Shown: one piece after another, positions 1-10,028 of the stretch
How positions within the stretch are numbered: the first letter of the stretch is position 1
Layout: every line of letters starts with the position of its first letter
NCBI GenBank assembly: GCA_016744455.1
Contig: JADGEI010000014.1
Location: forward strand, 1 to 64,000
Length of the DNA: 64,000 nt
Reading direction: 5' to 3'
Source: Alcanivoracaceae bacterium
Lineage (GTDB): Bacteria; Pseudomonadota; Gammaproteobacteria; Xanthomonadales; Marinicellaceae
Program-made: the position numbers and the translations under genes
Notes under the pieces: generated by a model
Told to the model about the DNA's origin: nothing
The model's input: the letters and a program-made list of their open reading frames with translations, nothing else
Databases searched by the model: none

Positions 1-846
1 TCCATGCACGACAAAAGAAGCGCCTTGACATAGGCCATTTTGATCCAGAGCCGCATGATAAAGCTGGTTACCAATGACTTGCATATTACTAATGTTATGT
101 CCTGAAATATAAATATTATGATCAAAATTAAACCTGTTACCATTGTCAGAAAAATAATTATTTAAAATAAGGCCACCTGATGACCCTCCAAGTAATCCTT
201 GTTCATGGTTGTTTGTAATTGTACTATTAGATAAAGTAATTCTGTCGTTATTTCCATCACAATTTATATCATTGGGGTCACATTGATTTGACCCTGCTAT
301 TTCTATACCCACATTGAAATTTGAAATGTCAAGATTTTTGAGTGTTACATCATCTATATCATTATAGAAAAGAAACCCTCTACCTGAATTAGTGCCTTTG
401 ATAGTTAAATTCTGAATTAAATAGCCCTCCTCATGATTGGCATTGCCACCATCCTCAAATGCAAACATAGTTCCTCCATCAAGTCTTTCTAATATTGGGT
501 TTACTTCATCTCCACTGGACCAAGTGCTTACATAATTATCAATTGTGCAATTTATGGCAGCTTGACAGTTTGTGTTATTCCATCTATTTCCCGCTCCATT
601 TATGCTCCAGTATCCTCCGTCACAAAATTTAATTGAATCACCTGCTGCAATTGTAGAAAATATAGTTCTGGTTTTTTCATAACTTTGCCAGGGTGTTTGC
701 AGACTGCCATTTGCTGCATCATCTCCATTAATACAATCAGAATCTGCTCCAGTTGCGCAATCACAAACATAAAAGTCTGTAGCTATTGTGTTTGTCGAAA
801 TAGACAATAATAGAATGAAAATAGAGATATTGGCTGCTTTAATCAT
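1..846 (-). CDS. Secreted parallel beta-helix protein, C-terminus outside the window
   Basis: An open minus-strand frame of 282 codons starts at ATG 844-846 and runs off the left edge without a stop. The N-terminus (MIKAANISIFILLLSIST..IA) is a signal peptide. The mature part opens with Cys pairs (YVCDCATG, CDGGYW, NCQAAINC) and then shows short Asn- and Ile-rich segments such as LIQNLTIKGTNSGRGFLFYN and VTLKNLDISNFNVGIEI, the spacing of right-handed parallel beta-helix (pectate-lyase-like) rungs. Such proteins are extracellular and often bind or cleave polysaccharides, but no catalytic site is visible here. It diverges from the secreted glycoside hydrolase on its right, with a 171-bp shared upstream region. 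Fold is moderately sure; substrate unknown. Confidence 0.72.
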   Translation of the reverse strand, partial: MIKAANISIFILLLSISTNTIATDFYVCDCATGADSDCINGDDAANGSLQTPWQSYEKTRTIFSTIAAGDSIKFCDGGYWSINGAGNRWNNTNCQAAINCTIDNYVSTWSSGDEVNPILERLDGGTMFAFEDGGNANHEEGYLIQNLTIKGTNSGRGFLFYNDIDDVTLKNLDISNFNVGIEIAGSNQCDPNDINCDGNNDRITLSNSTITNNHEQGLLGGSSGGLILNNYFSDNGNRFNFDHNIYISGHNISNMQVIGNQLYHAALDQNGLCQGASFVVHG

Positions 847-1017
847 ATTTTAACCTGTTATTTTTTGATATTTAAAACGAAGTAATCTCAAATGTTTCTC
901 ATAAAAAATCATAAATATTAATTTTTACATACCTCAATTGAAATATAGATATTTTGAGAACTAATATCACAAGTTACGTTTGAAATCATATAACTTAAAA
1001 ATTTTGGTCATACTGTC

Positions 1018-3612
1018 ATGCTTGTAAAAATCATTTTATTACTAACTATACTGCAAACCTGTCAAGCGCAAGTCATATCAGTTGATGCTCCTAATGAGTC
1101 GGCACGTTATGGTGTTTATGAAATTAACATCATACATGATCAATCTGCATACAATAATGTTTGGTGGGATGTTACTGTCACGGCTCAATTTACTGCACCG
1201 AGTGGTGACATTGTTCATATAGATGGTTTTTATTATGATACGGATAACTGGATGTTGCGTTTTGCTCCAAAAGAAACTGGGCAATACACGTGGACAATGG
1301 ATTTGAATGGCCATACCGCAAATGGATTGTTTACTTCAGTTGAGATGGGCAACAAAGGATTTATACGCCAGCATCCAACTAATGTTCACCGCTGGGTTTA
1401 TGAGTTAGATGGCAGTTTGTATAACGCCATAGGGGCTACCACATGGACAACTTTACACACAGAGCATAGCAAAATTAACATGTCTCAAGATTGGGATGTG
1501 GGTGGGTTTCAAATGGAGCAAATTCAAGATCGAGTTTCTTTAGAAGATTATATGACGGTTATGATTGATGAAGCAGGCCACAATTTGTGGCGGTGGGGCA
1601 GTGGTAATATGGGTTATAAACTTTGGAATGATATTAATGTTAATGGAAATACATACGATATAACAAAAGGGCATTACACAGATAGATTTTTTAAAACCAT
1701 TCGCAGCCATGGCGGCCGTGTTTATTTTGATGTTTTAGGTGGAGGCATAAATGATGCTACAAACGCTTTATTTGATATAAATACAATGCCTGAACAAATT
1801 ATGACCACACATTACATAAGGTATGTTGTAGCACGTTATGGAGCGCTTGTGGATTTCTGGCAAACCAGTAATGAGCAAAATGTTCCCGATAATAAGGTTT
1901 TATTTTATGCAAATGGTATACGACAATATGACCCATACAATCATCTAATTAGTGCATCTTGGGAGCGTCCTGACCATCCTGGAATTGACATCAATTCCCC
2001 GCATTGGTATATAAGCTATACAGAAAGTAATGCAGCATCAAGAACTTTTGATGTAGTAGAAAACTTATATCAAAAATACACCAATTTTACAAAACCAGAT
2101 GGAAGTTCAGGTCAAAAACCACTCATATTTGATGAAATTGGTGAAGGTTTGGTTGATTGTCAAAGCCAGTTTTATCGATCCGTTTGGAGCCCAAGTTCTT
2201 CACTCACAACACGGGTGAAATACTGGGTAAGTTTTTTTTCAGAAGCTGTATTGATATCGTGGGATCAAAGTACAAGTAAAGAAGTCTCAGGAGGCAATTA
2301 TTTTGATTCAGAATTAAAAAACTACATACGTCATTTTGCAAATTATACAAAATCAGTTGATAAAGATGTAATCATGGATTTTGATTTCAATAATAATATC
2401 AATGGCGTAGGCATTACTGGCGGATCTCACACTGGAGCCACTGCCTATGGTTTGCGAACTAACAATGACTTTTATGCTTATATTTTTGATCCCACTAATA
2501 ACTCTGCCAGTGATATTCAGCTCACCATCGATGTGCCACAATCAGGGCAAGCCATGTGGTATGACCCTGAAACTGGCAAAGTTACCGATTCATTATTCAA
2601 TGTTTCTGGTGGTGTACAAACACTTAATGCGCCAACTATTCAACATGATTTAGCCTTGTTTATCAAAGGCAATGGTGTCATTGAAACCCCTGCAAATGCA
2701 GAAGCTGGGGACAATGTCATAATCAATGATGCTAATGATGATGGTTATCAGCAGGTCATTCTAGATGGTTCAAATAGTGTTGATGTTGATGGAGGTGCTA
2801 TTCAATCTTGGCGCTGGAGTATCTATGGTCAAACCATCGGTAATAGCATGTCAATAAACCATGATTTTAAACAGGGCATCACTCCAGTAACATTGAGCAT
2901 CACCGATGATGAAGGAAATGTTTCAACAGATTTCTTAAGAGTCAGAGTCAATAATTCTGCTGGCAATACACCGCCATTTCTATCATTAAAACACGGGGTG
3001 ACTGGTGATTGGGGTAGCCAAGGTTCTGTTAATCTGTCAATGTTTGCAGTTACCGAGGACTATGATTCCAATGGTGTAAATCACTACCTTAATAACACAT
3101 ATACTTGGAAGATTGATGGTAATACTGTGGCAAATGGAGCTGACTTTTGGCCATGCGGTAATGGTAATTCACAGTATTCTGGTTTAAATAAAACGGCTAC
3201 AACAAGTGTTGGTTATGGTGGGCATGTGGTAACAGTGATTGCCGATACTGGCAGCATTCAGAGTCAAGATTCAGAGCTCTACATCGCCTATGAACCCTTT
3301 GCAAATAACAACAAACCAAGTGCTGATGCTGGCCTTGATGTAACCCTTGTAGATACTAACAATGATGGTAAACAGAACATCACTTTACTTGGCAACGGTA
3401 CCGATCCTGATGGTACAATCACGGGATATTTTTGGTACGATGGTAAAGATTTCCTAGGTTCAGGTCAATCGTTCCCAGTCGAATTATTATTGGGCAGCCA
3501 CCAAATAACATTAATAACAGTCGACAACCTTGGAGCCTATGGTAATGTGAGAAAGCGAGTCACAGTGACCTCAAACATTGAAGAAATCTTTGCAAACAAC
3601 TTTGAGAATTAA
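1018..3612 (+). CDS. Secreted DUF5060/apiosidase-like glycoside hydrolase with Ig/PKD-like domains
   Basis: 864 residues. A signal peptide (MLVKIILLLTILQTCQA) is followed by a beta-sandwich DUF5060-like domain (about 25-100: FTAPSGD, DGFYYD, WMLRFAPKETGQYTW). A TIM-barrel catalytic region spans about 120-470. E286 in WQTSNEQN and E373 in IFDEIGEG sit where clan GH-A enzymes keep acid/base and nucleophile. After a beta-sandwich come two PKD-like modules (about 560-650 and 770-850: GSNSVDVDGG, GNGTDPDGTI) with Asp-rich calcium-binding-like turns. The C-terminus ends IFANNFEN, a short tag discussed in the findings. Probably an extracellular enzyme acting on plant or algal polysaccharide; the exact glycoside is unknown. 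The ATG used is the only start that retains the signal peptide. Confidence 0.75.
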   Translation: MLVKIILLLTILQTCQAQVISVDAPNESARYGVYEINIIHDQSAYNNVWWDVTVTAQFTAPSGDIVHIDGFYYDTDNWMLRFAPKETGQYTWTMDLNGHTANGLFTSVEMGNKGFIRQHPTNVHRWVYELDGSLYNAIGATTWTTLHTEHSKINMSQDWDVGGFQMEQIQDRVSLEDYMTVMIDEAGHNLWRWGSGNMGYKLWNDINVNGNTYDITKGHYTDRFFKTIRSHGGRVYFDVLGGGINDATNALFDINTMPEQIMTTHYIRYVVARYGALVDFWQTSNEQNVPDNKVLFYANGIRQYDPYNHLISASWERPDHPGIDINSPHWYISYTESNAASRTFDVVENLYQKYTNFTKPDGSSGQKPLIFDEIGEGLVDCQSQFYRSVWSPSSSLTTRVKYWVSFFSEAVLISWDQSTSKEVSGGNYFDSELKNYIRHFANYTKSVDKDVIMDFDFNNNINGVGITGGSHTGATAYGLRTNNDFYAYIFDPTNNSASDIQLTIDVPQSGQAMWYDPETGKVTDSLFNVSGGVQTLNAPTIQHDLALFIKGNGVIETPANAEAGDNVIINDANDDGYQQVILDGSNSVDVDGGAIQSWRWSIYGQTIGNSMSINHDFKQGITPVTLSITDDEGNVSTDFLRVRVNNSAGNTPPFLSLKHGVTGDWGSQGSVNLSMFAVTEDYDSNGVNHYLNNTYTWKIDGNTVANGADFWPCGNGNSQYSGLNKTATTSVGYGGHVVTVIADTGSIQSQDSELYIAYEPFANNNKPSADAGLDVTLVDTNNDGKQNITLLGNGTDPDGTITGYFWYDGKDFLGSGQSFPVELLLGSHQITLITVDNLGAYGNVRKRVTVTSNIEEIFANNFEN

Positions 3613-3709
3613 TACTGTTAATGCCAAAATGCCAAATAAAAACCTATTAAATTAGGCTGATATCAATGCTTATAACTATTCAAAGACAACTAAAATCATT
3701 GGATTAAAG

Positions 3710-4750
3710 TTACCAATAATGATTAATGGATAAACCTAAAAATGACAAGTCATCATAGATAAATTGACCATATGGAGAGTTTCCATCTGAATATTCGATC
3801 ATTAATTGTAAAGGTTGATCGAGAAAGCCATAAAATTCTACACCAGCTTTTATGCTGGTATTTAACGACCAGTCAGTTTCGTCCCATGATTTCAAATCTA
3901 AACCAAAAATAGGGGTAAACCATTCTCGTCTTATGCCAGTGTATTGAAATCCAGTTTGCACTTTTATTTTGTCAAGGTTACCAGGTTCAGAACGAACTAT
4001 AAAACTGGCGCCCAAATAGGCTCCCCAATTGTTAAAATGCTTAAAGCCAAACAACTCAATAGTTTCATATGATAAATTTAGGCGGTTTTGTATAAATTCT
4101 GGGTTGTCAATTAAAAATTCATCTCCTAAATGGAAGCTCTGATGAACATATTTAACTCTTAGGTTACCTTCAGCAAAATTTTTTATTATCTCACCACCAA
4201 TCATAAAGTCAGTGTTTATTAGGGCACCACCACGGTTATTTCGCGTATCAATCTCAGAAACATCAAATTGAGATTTTATTAACCCTATCATGTTAAAATC
4301 AACTGATTGGTTAATGCGAGGCACTTCAATGGTTTTCAATTTTACTCGCGCACCTACTCCTAACAAAATAGCATCAAAATCATCAGATAAGAAATTCATC
4401 TGACCTAGAGATACAAAAATTCGAGGTTCTTCTAGATCTGCAACTAAAATTGGCATATCAAAAACAGGGTCATCATAATTAGTGTTTTCAACAGATGACG
4501 ATAGCTCTATCTCGTCATAACAATTTAACCGATTAGTTTTATTTTGTAAGACACGGCAGTTTTGTAGTTTCTTTTCAAAACCATTTTCATCTAATGAAAA
4601 AGCCTTACAACTAACAAGTAATACTATGCAAAATAATAATTTATTAGATAATTTTTTTAAACACACGAAACGTGAAAAAAAAACACTACAAACACTATTC
4701 AGTGTTAAATTATATGATGCATTTTTTATATTAATTGGTGTATTCCTCAT
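3710..4750 (-). CDS. Outer-membrane-type protein, DUF1207-like
   Basis: 346 residues, convergent with the glycoside hydrolase. A long basic, hydrophobic N-terminus (KKLSNKLLFCIVLLVSCKAFS) looks like a signal peptide, preceded by about 30 extra residues, so the true start may lie downstream at a non-ATG codon. Next is a Cys-pair motif, NCRVLQNKTNRLNCYDEI, of the C..I.....RL.CYD type found in several envelope proteins. The C-terminal two thirds alternate polar and aromatic residues like beta-barrel strands and end in LSFLGLSINHYW with a terminal aromatic. ADLEEPRIFVSLGQ and EYSDGNSPYGQF resemble my memory of DUF1207 proteins; some phospholipase A1 proteins share the CYD motif. Function unknown. 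Confidence 0.55.
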   Translation of the reverse strand: MRNTPINIKNASYNLTLNSVCSVFFSRFVCLKKLSNKLLFCIVLLVSCKAFSLDENGFEKKLQNCRVLQNKTNRLNCYDEIELSSSVENTNYDDPVFDMPILVADLEEPRIFVSLGQMNFLSDDFDAILLGVGARVKLKTIEVPRINQSVDFNMIGLIKSQFDVSEIDTRNNRGGALINTDFMIGGEIIKNFAEGNLRVKYVHQSFHLGDEFLIDNPEFIQNRLNLSYETIELFGFKHFNNWGAYLGASFIVRSEPGNLDKIKVQTGFQYTGIRREWFTPIFGLDLKSWDETDWSLNTSIKAGVEFYGFLDQPLQLMIEYSDGNSPYGQFIYDDLSFLGLSINHYW

Positions 4751-4848
4751 TCATATTATTCGCAGTACCATAGCTTGCAAAATCCTCTAATTAATAACAA
4801 ATAAAATTAGATTTAACATCAGACCAGTGTACTTTTTACTAATTCACA

Positions 4849-7800
4849 TTATTGATTTGCAGACACTAAATTGTTAATACTTCTTATTGCCACCATTACT
4901 GTAGCATAATCAGAGTTTTTCTCACTACGCATTTGTTGCAACATTTGACGAATACTCTTTACCTTGTCCTTATTATCAACCACCCATTTTGTCACTATTT
5001 CTTCCGTGTTTTTCTTTGGGTATTGTTTTATCACAATTTGAGTTAATGAATTGTGATGCTCAAACAACTCATCTCTTAATACACCACGTGCATGAGCATG
5101 CCAAGGGCCGATCACAACGAGCTTCTCTATCATGTCACGCAACCATAATAGATTAAGTTTTTCACCTAAAGCAAAAAATGCAACTGCCGATTTTGCAACG
5201 GTTGTATTGGTTTCTTTTGCTATTTCTACTATATCTAACGCAGCGAATGAATATTCTATGTTGGCAATTCTTTCTGCTAATTTCTTTGGATATTTATTTT
5301 TTATCAACAGCTTATCACGCTTTTTAATTGCCACTACATCTTTAGGTGGTAATACATTATCAATATTTTTACTGAATGAGTTAATGTCTTTTTGCAACTG
5401 CTTAATAACTGTTGTTATACTAAAATTATGTCCGTATTTTTTTAGAACCCACCTTACAGCTTGCCTAATGTGGTTCCATACAATTAATCCGCCTTCAATT
5501 TGAAACTTAGGTTTAATTGACAAGTCTAGTTGTTCAATTTCTTGCCATATTAGTTCTGCTCCAAATAACTCAACTACAACTATATATGCTTTAGCTATTG
5601 CTCCAACACTCGCACCAGTATCTTCAAAGGTTCTTTGCATGAAAGTAGCACCCATACGATCAATTATTTTACTGGTTAAGATTGTTGCAATAATTTCACG
5701 ATGTAATCGATGCCCTGACAAATAACTAAAGTCAGTGCTTTGTAACTTCTTAGGAAAATATTCGGTTAAAATTGTTGCAAACCATTCATCCTCTAAAACT
5801 TCTGATTTAAGCAAGTCTTCAAATAAAGCTAATTTAGTATAACTTAACAAAACACAAAGTTCTGGACGTGACAATCCTTTTCCATCTGTTTGCCTTTGTT
5901 TAAGTTGTTGATTTGTTGGTAAATATTCGATTTCTCTATCTAATAATCCTCTTTTTTCAAGCACTCTAATTAAATGTGCCTTAGCACCTAATCTTTGTTT
6001 ACTATGGTACTCCATCATGCTTAACGTTTGTGTCTGTGAATAATTATTTTTTAGGACTAATTGACCAACATTTTCAGTCATCGACTCTAATAGTTTAATT
6101 CGTGTTTTAGCATTATATTTTCCATCGTTTAACATTTCCTGAACCAGAATTTTTATATTTACTTCATGGTCCGAACAATCAACACCGGCTGAATTATCAA
6201 TGAAATCTGTGTTTATTTTTCCACCTTTTTCTGCATATTCGATACGTCCCAATTGGGTGAACCCAAGATTACCGCCCTCTCCTACAACTCGGCAATTGAG
6301 GTCTTTACCATCAATACGTAATGAATTATTAGCGCTATCACCAACTTGTTCATGAGTTTCATCAGCTGCTTTTACATAAGTTCCGATGCCACCATTCCAA
6401 AGCAAATCAACCTTAGACTTTAATAATATTTTAATCAATGCTTGTGGAGACATTTCATCAGCAGATATTCCCAACCACTTCTTAACTTCATTAGACAATG
6501 AAATCGATTTATCAAACCTAGAGAATATACCTCCGCCTTGAGATATCAATTTTTCGTTATAATCTGACCAACTAGAGCGTGGTAATTTAAATAGCCTTTC
6601 ACGTTCCCTCCATGTTTTTTCCGAATCGGGGTTTGGATCAAGAAAGATATGCATATGATTAAAGGCAGCTTTCAAGCAGATATGTTTAGATAACAACATT
6701 CCATTTCCAAAAACATCACCCATCATATCGCCTATTCCTACGACACTAAAATCTTCACTTTGGCAATCAATATCTAACTCTCTGAAGTGGCGTTTTACCG
6801 ATTCCCAAGCACCTTTTGCAGTAATTCCCATAGCCTTATGATCATAACCAACTGAGCCACCTGATGCGAAAGCATCGCCTAACCAATGTCCATAGTCTGC
6901 TGATATTCCATTTGCAATATCAGAAAAAGTAGCGGTTCCTTTATCCGCTGCAACAACGAGATAGGGATCATCTTTATCATAACGAATTACATTTGGTGGA
7001 TTGACAATCTTACCATCAATAATGTTGTCAGTTAAATCCAGCATTGAACGAATAAAATTTTGATAACATGCAATACCTTCTTTCATAAAGGCGTCTCTGT
7101 CACCATTAATAGGTAATTGTTTAGCGACAAAACCACCCTTGGAACCAACGGGAACAATAATAGAATTCTTTACATTTTGAGCTTTCATTAAGCCTAAGAC
7201 TTCGGTTCGAAAATCTTCATAACGATCTGACCAACGTAACCCACCACGGGCTACTTCACCCATACGCAAATGAATCGCTTCAAAGCGTGGAGAATAAGAG
7301 AATATTTCTCTAAATGGGACTGGTTTTGGCATCTGTGGAACTTTACTAGAATTCAATTTAAAACTGACATAAGGTTTAGCATTGCCTTCTTCATTAGTTT
7401 GATAAAAGTTAGTTCTAAGCATCGCCATTATAACTTCAGCAAATGCGCGGATGATATGATCTTCATCTTGTGAACTAACTGAATCTAAAAGTGTTTTAAT
7501 GATTTTAATAACTTTCTTTTCTTGACGCGCTCTTACAAATTTAGATCCTTTAAAGTAATCATCTAAAGCACTTTGCTGATGTTCGGTAAGTTTTATATTC
7601 AGTAGTTCTGCTTGGGTGCTAAACTTAGATTTAACCTCTTGCAAATACTCCTTGTATTCTTTGGCACTAAAACCATCATAACATACGTCAAATTTGACCG
7701 AAAACAGTTCAATTAACCAACGTGATATATGTGATTGAGAAATCAACGCTTTTTCTAAATACTCATGAGAATATGGCAAATTCGTTTGTTTTAAATATTT

Positions 7801-9780
7801 GCTAATTGCACGAAGAATTATAATTTGCCTAGATGTAAGCCCTCCAAGAATTAATAGTTTATTAAATCCATCATTATCAACAGTTCCATTAATAATTTCT
7901 TTAAAAGCCTGTTTAAAGCGCCCTTTAACTAAGTCTAATTCAAGTTCTTCTCCATGTGCTAATGACAGATCAAAATCCTGAATCCAAAAAACAGCACCAT
8001 TGTCTAACGCAATTTTATAAGGCCGCTCTCTTACAACATGTAGCCCCATATTTTCCAGCACTGGCATGACTTCACTAAGTGGAATGGTATTTTCACATCT
8101 AAAAATTTTAAATCTAAATATTTTACTACTAATGTCACGCGGTCGATAAAGGCTCAACTCTAATCCATCACATGAACTCAATTTTGCAGCATTTAAAACA
8201 TCATAGGCTGCAACCCTCGGTGATACATCATCCATGTAAGCAGCAGGAAAGTTTTTTGCGTATTTTTGTACTAAAGCATAACCTTGATCTTCACCATACT
8301 TCTCCAGTAACTCTTCTTCTAATTCGTCTTGCCAAGTCCGAAGAACTGATGCAATTTTTTGCTCCAATTTATCTGTATTAACATCTGTTTGTTGGTTAGT
8401 ATACACGGTAACATATAATCTTGTGAGGTCTGTATCTTCAATTTTAACTTGGTATTCAACATGGTCCCCTCCAACATACAATGATAATAGATTTTGAATA
8501 TTGTTACGCACATCAGTATTAAACTTGTCGCGAGGGATATGAACTAAAAATGCATAATACCGTTTAAATTTATCTTGCCTAACAGATACATTGGCTTTCT
8601 GCCGTTCAGCAATAGTCAGAATTGAATAAATAGTACAATACAATTCATCACTACTGGATTGCATCAGCTCATCACGAGGCAACGTTTCCATTATATGAAC
8701 AATATGCTTGCCAGTATGGCTGGATTTTTCAAACTTAAATCTTTTGATAACTCCTTTTACTTTATCTTTTATATAGGGAATATCCCACGGGCGAGTGTTA
8801 ATTGCAGCCGATGTAAAAAGGCCCAAAAATCGATGTTCTCCAACAACTTCTCCTTTATCATTTACAACAACAATACCAATATAATCTAAAGTTCCTGATC
8901 GGTGTATCCTAGGTCTAGCATTGATTTTTGTAATTATGAACAAATCTGATTGCTTTTGAACCGTGTAATTGTTGTCGGCTAAAGAGTCTACATTTTTAAT
9001 ATAAGCTTCTGCACTAAACAATCCAAGAGCAGTGTCTTTCTTCGCAACAAGGTTACCTGCTTTACCTTTAACTTTATTCTTATAATATTGATAACCTAAA
9101 AAAGTAAAATTATCATCTAGAAGCCATTTTATGAATTTTCGCTGTTTTGCATGGACACTCTTATTATCCATCTGTTTTAATTCTGCTTCTGCTGATTCCA
9201 TTTTAGCTAACATTTGTTGCCAACCATTAACGCAAGCAGTGACTTTATTAATCACCAACTCAAGTTCTACAAGCAGTTCATTCATTTTTTGCATGTCAAC
9301 AAGCTTATTAATTTCAACGTGCATCCAAGACTCTTTGATTGCATTGTTTGATACCAGCTCCTGTAACATACCTGATGTGTTTCTTTCTACATGTGCAACA
9401 GGGTGTGTCATTAACTCCATATCTAAATTGTATTTAGAGAAAGCAAAAGCAACAGAATCAACTAAAAAAGGCATGTCTTGGCAACTCACTTGTATGACAG
9501 TGTGATGATTGTCATAACCATGTGTTTTCATTGTTGGATTAAAGACTCGAACGACAGAAGACCCTTGAGGCATTTGATGAATTGATTTAACAAAATCAGC
9601 TATTACATGTGCCCAATGTTTATTATCATGAATTTCAATTTCTTCAATTGACATACCTCCAAAAAACAGTTCCGAAGTTTTATTACAGTCTGAAAGTATA
9701 GAAGAATTGACTATTTTTTTAAGATGTCTTTTTACTGATGAGATGTGCTTTTTATGTATTTCGGTTGAAAGACCAAACAT
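4849..9780 (-). CDS. gdhB: NAD-specific glutamate dehydrogenase, large (180-kDa) class
   Basis: 1643 residues, matching the usual length of about 1600 for the GDH-180 family. It converts glutamate plus NAD to 2-oxoglutarate, ammonium and NADH in the cytoplasm, a catabolic role. The N-terminal half carries the ACT/PAS-like regulatory region (YDNHHTVIQVSCQDMPFLVDSVA near residue 75). The catalytic part includes VARGGLRWSDRYEDFRTEV, VPVGSKGGFVAKQ (about residue 880) and GIGDMMGDVFGNGMLLS (about residue 1015), then DLLWNGGIGTYVKA. It appears monocistronic and diverges from the urate operon; both routes release ammonium. The reading frame is intact and identification is firm. Confidence 0.95.
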   Translation of the reverse strand: MFGLSTEIHKKHISSVKRHLKKIVNSSILSDCNKTSELFFGGMSIEEIEIHDNKHWAHVIADFVKSIHQMPQGSSVVRVFNPTMKTHGYDNHHTVIQVSCQDMPFLVDSVAFAFSKYNLDMELMTHPVAHVERNTSGMLQELVSNNAIKESWMHVEINKLVDMQKMNELLVELELVINKVTACVNGWQQMLAKMESAEAELKQMDNKSVHAKQRKFIKWLLDDNFTFLGYQYYKNKVKGKAGNLVAKKDTALGLFSAEAYIKNVDSLADNNYTVQKQSDLFIITKINARPRIHRSGTLDYIGIVVVNDKGEVVGEHRFLGLFTSAAINTRPWDIPYIKDKVKGVIKRFKFEKSSHTGKHIVHIMETLPRDELMQSSSDELYCTIYSILTIAERQKANVSVRQDKFKRYYAFLVHIPRDKFNTDVRNNIQNLLSLYVGGDHVEYQVKIEDTDLTRLYVTVYTNQQTDVNTDKLEQKIASVLRTWQDELEEELLEKYGEDQGYALVQKYAKNFPAAYMDDVSPRVAAYDVLNAAKLSSCDGLELSLYRPRDISSKIFRFKIFRCENTIPLSEVMPVLENMGLHVVRERPYKIALDNGAVFWIQDFDLSLAHGEELELDLVKGRFKQAFKEIINGTVDNDGFNKLLILGGLTSRQIIILRAISKYLKQTNLPYSHEYLEKALISQSHISRWLIELFSVKFDVCYDGFSAKEYKEYLQEVKSKFSTQAELLNIKLTEHQQSALDDYFKGSKFVRARQEKKVIKIIKTLLDSVSSQDEDHIIRAFAEVIMAMLRTNFYQTNEEGNAKPYVSFKLNSSKVPQMPKPVPFREIFSYSPRFEAIHLRMGEVARGGLRWSDRYEDFRTEVLGLMKAQNVKNSIIVPVGSKGGFVAKQLPINGDRDAFMKEGIACYQNFIRSMLDLTDNIIDGKIVNPPNVIRYDKDDPYLVVAADKGTATFSDIANGISADYGHWLGDAFASGGSVGYDHKAMGITAKGAWESVKRHFRELDIDCQSEDFSVVGIGDMMGDVFGNGMLLSKHICLKAAFNHMHIFLDPNPDSEKTWRERERLFKLPRSSWSDYNEKLISQGGGIFSRFDKSISLSNEVKKWLGISADEMSPQALIKILLKSKVDLLWNGGIGTYVKAADETHEQVGDSANNSLRIDGKDLNCRVVGEGGNLGFTQLGRIEYAEKGGKINTDFIDNSAGVDCSDHEVNIKILVQEMLNDGKYNAKTRIKLLESMTENVGQLVLKNNYSQTQTLSMMEYHSKQRLGAKAHLIRVLEKRGLLDREIEYLPTNQQLKQRQTDGKGLSRPELCVLLSYTKLALFEDLLKSEVLEDEWFATILTEYFPKKLQSTDFSYLSGHRLHREIIATILTSKIIDRMGATFMQRTFEDTGASVGAIAKAYIVVVELFGAELIWQEIEQLDLSIKPKFQIEGGLIVWNHIRQAVRWVLKKYGHNFSITTVIKQLQKDINSFSKNIDNVLPPKDVVAIKKRDKLLIKNKYPKKLAERIANIEYSFAALDIVEIAKETNTTVAKSAVAFFALGEKLNLLWLRDMIEKLVVIGPWHAHARGVLRDELFEHHNSLTQIVIKQYPKKNTEEIVTKWVVDNKDKVKSIRQMLQQMRSEKNSDYATVMVAIRSINNLVSANQ

Positions 9781-9963
9781 ATGAATTACCCTTTTGTAGT
9801 ATTAAATTCAGGTTGAAATTATACTCTTTTTTCACTATTGTGCATTATTTTTTACATGAAATATTAAATTCAATTAACTAGTTTTCAATTAGTTAGACTC
9901 ATAACAAGTTTTGAAAATTTCTCTCAAAAATTAAGCACTACTATTTGCTATTTTATTTTTTAA

Positions 9964-9996
9964 TATTTGCAAATAAGCCAGTACAAATTATATAAT
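9964..9996 (+). promoter_or_regulatory. Probable promoter of the urate operon with a palindrome over the -35 box
   Basis: TTGCAA (9967-9972) and TATAAT (9991-9996) are separated by 18 bp, a good sigma-70 match, about 30 bp before the puuD start. The -35 box lies inside a perfect 12-bp palindrome, TATTTGCAAATA, at 9964-9975. Such placement would suit a repressor. No regulator gene is nearby, so the protein that would bind is unknown. Confidence 0.5.
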
Positions 9997-10028
9997 CTAA
10001 GGTTCATTTAAAATACAGGAACATACCT

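Noticed and set aside
9131..9505. Long open frames opposite gdhB and other large genes, such as this 124-codon one.
   Set aside because: They lie wholly antisense to a well-identified gene, lack ribosome binding sites, and have composition expected of reverse-strand shadows.
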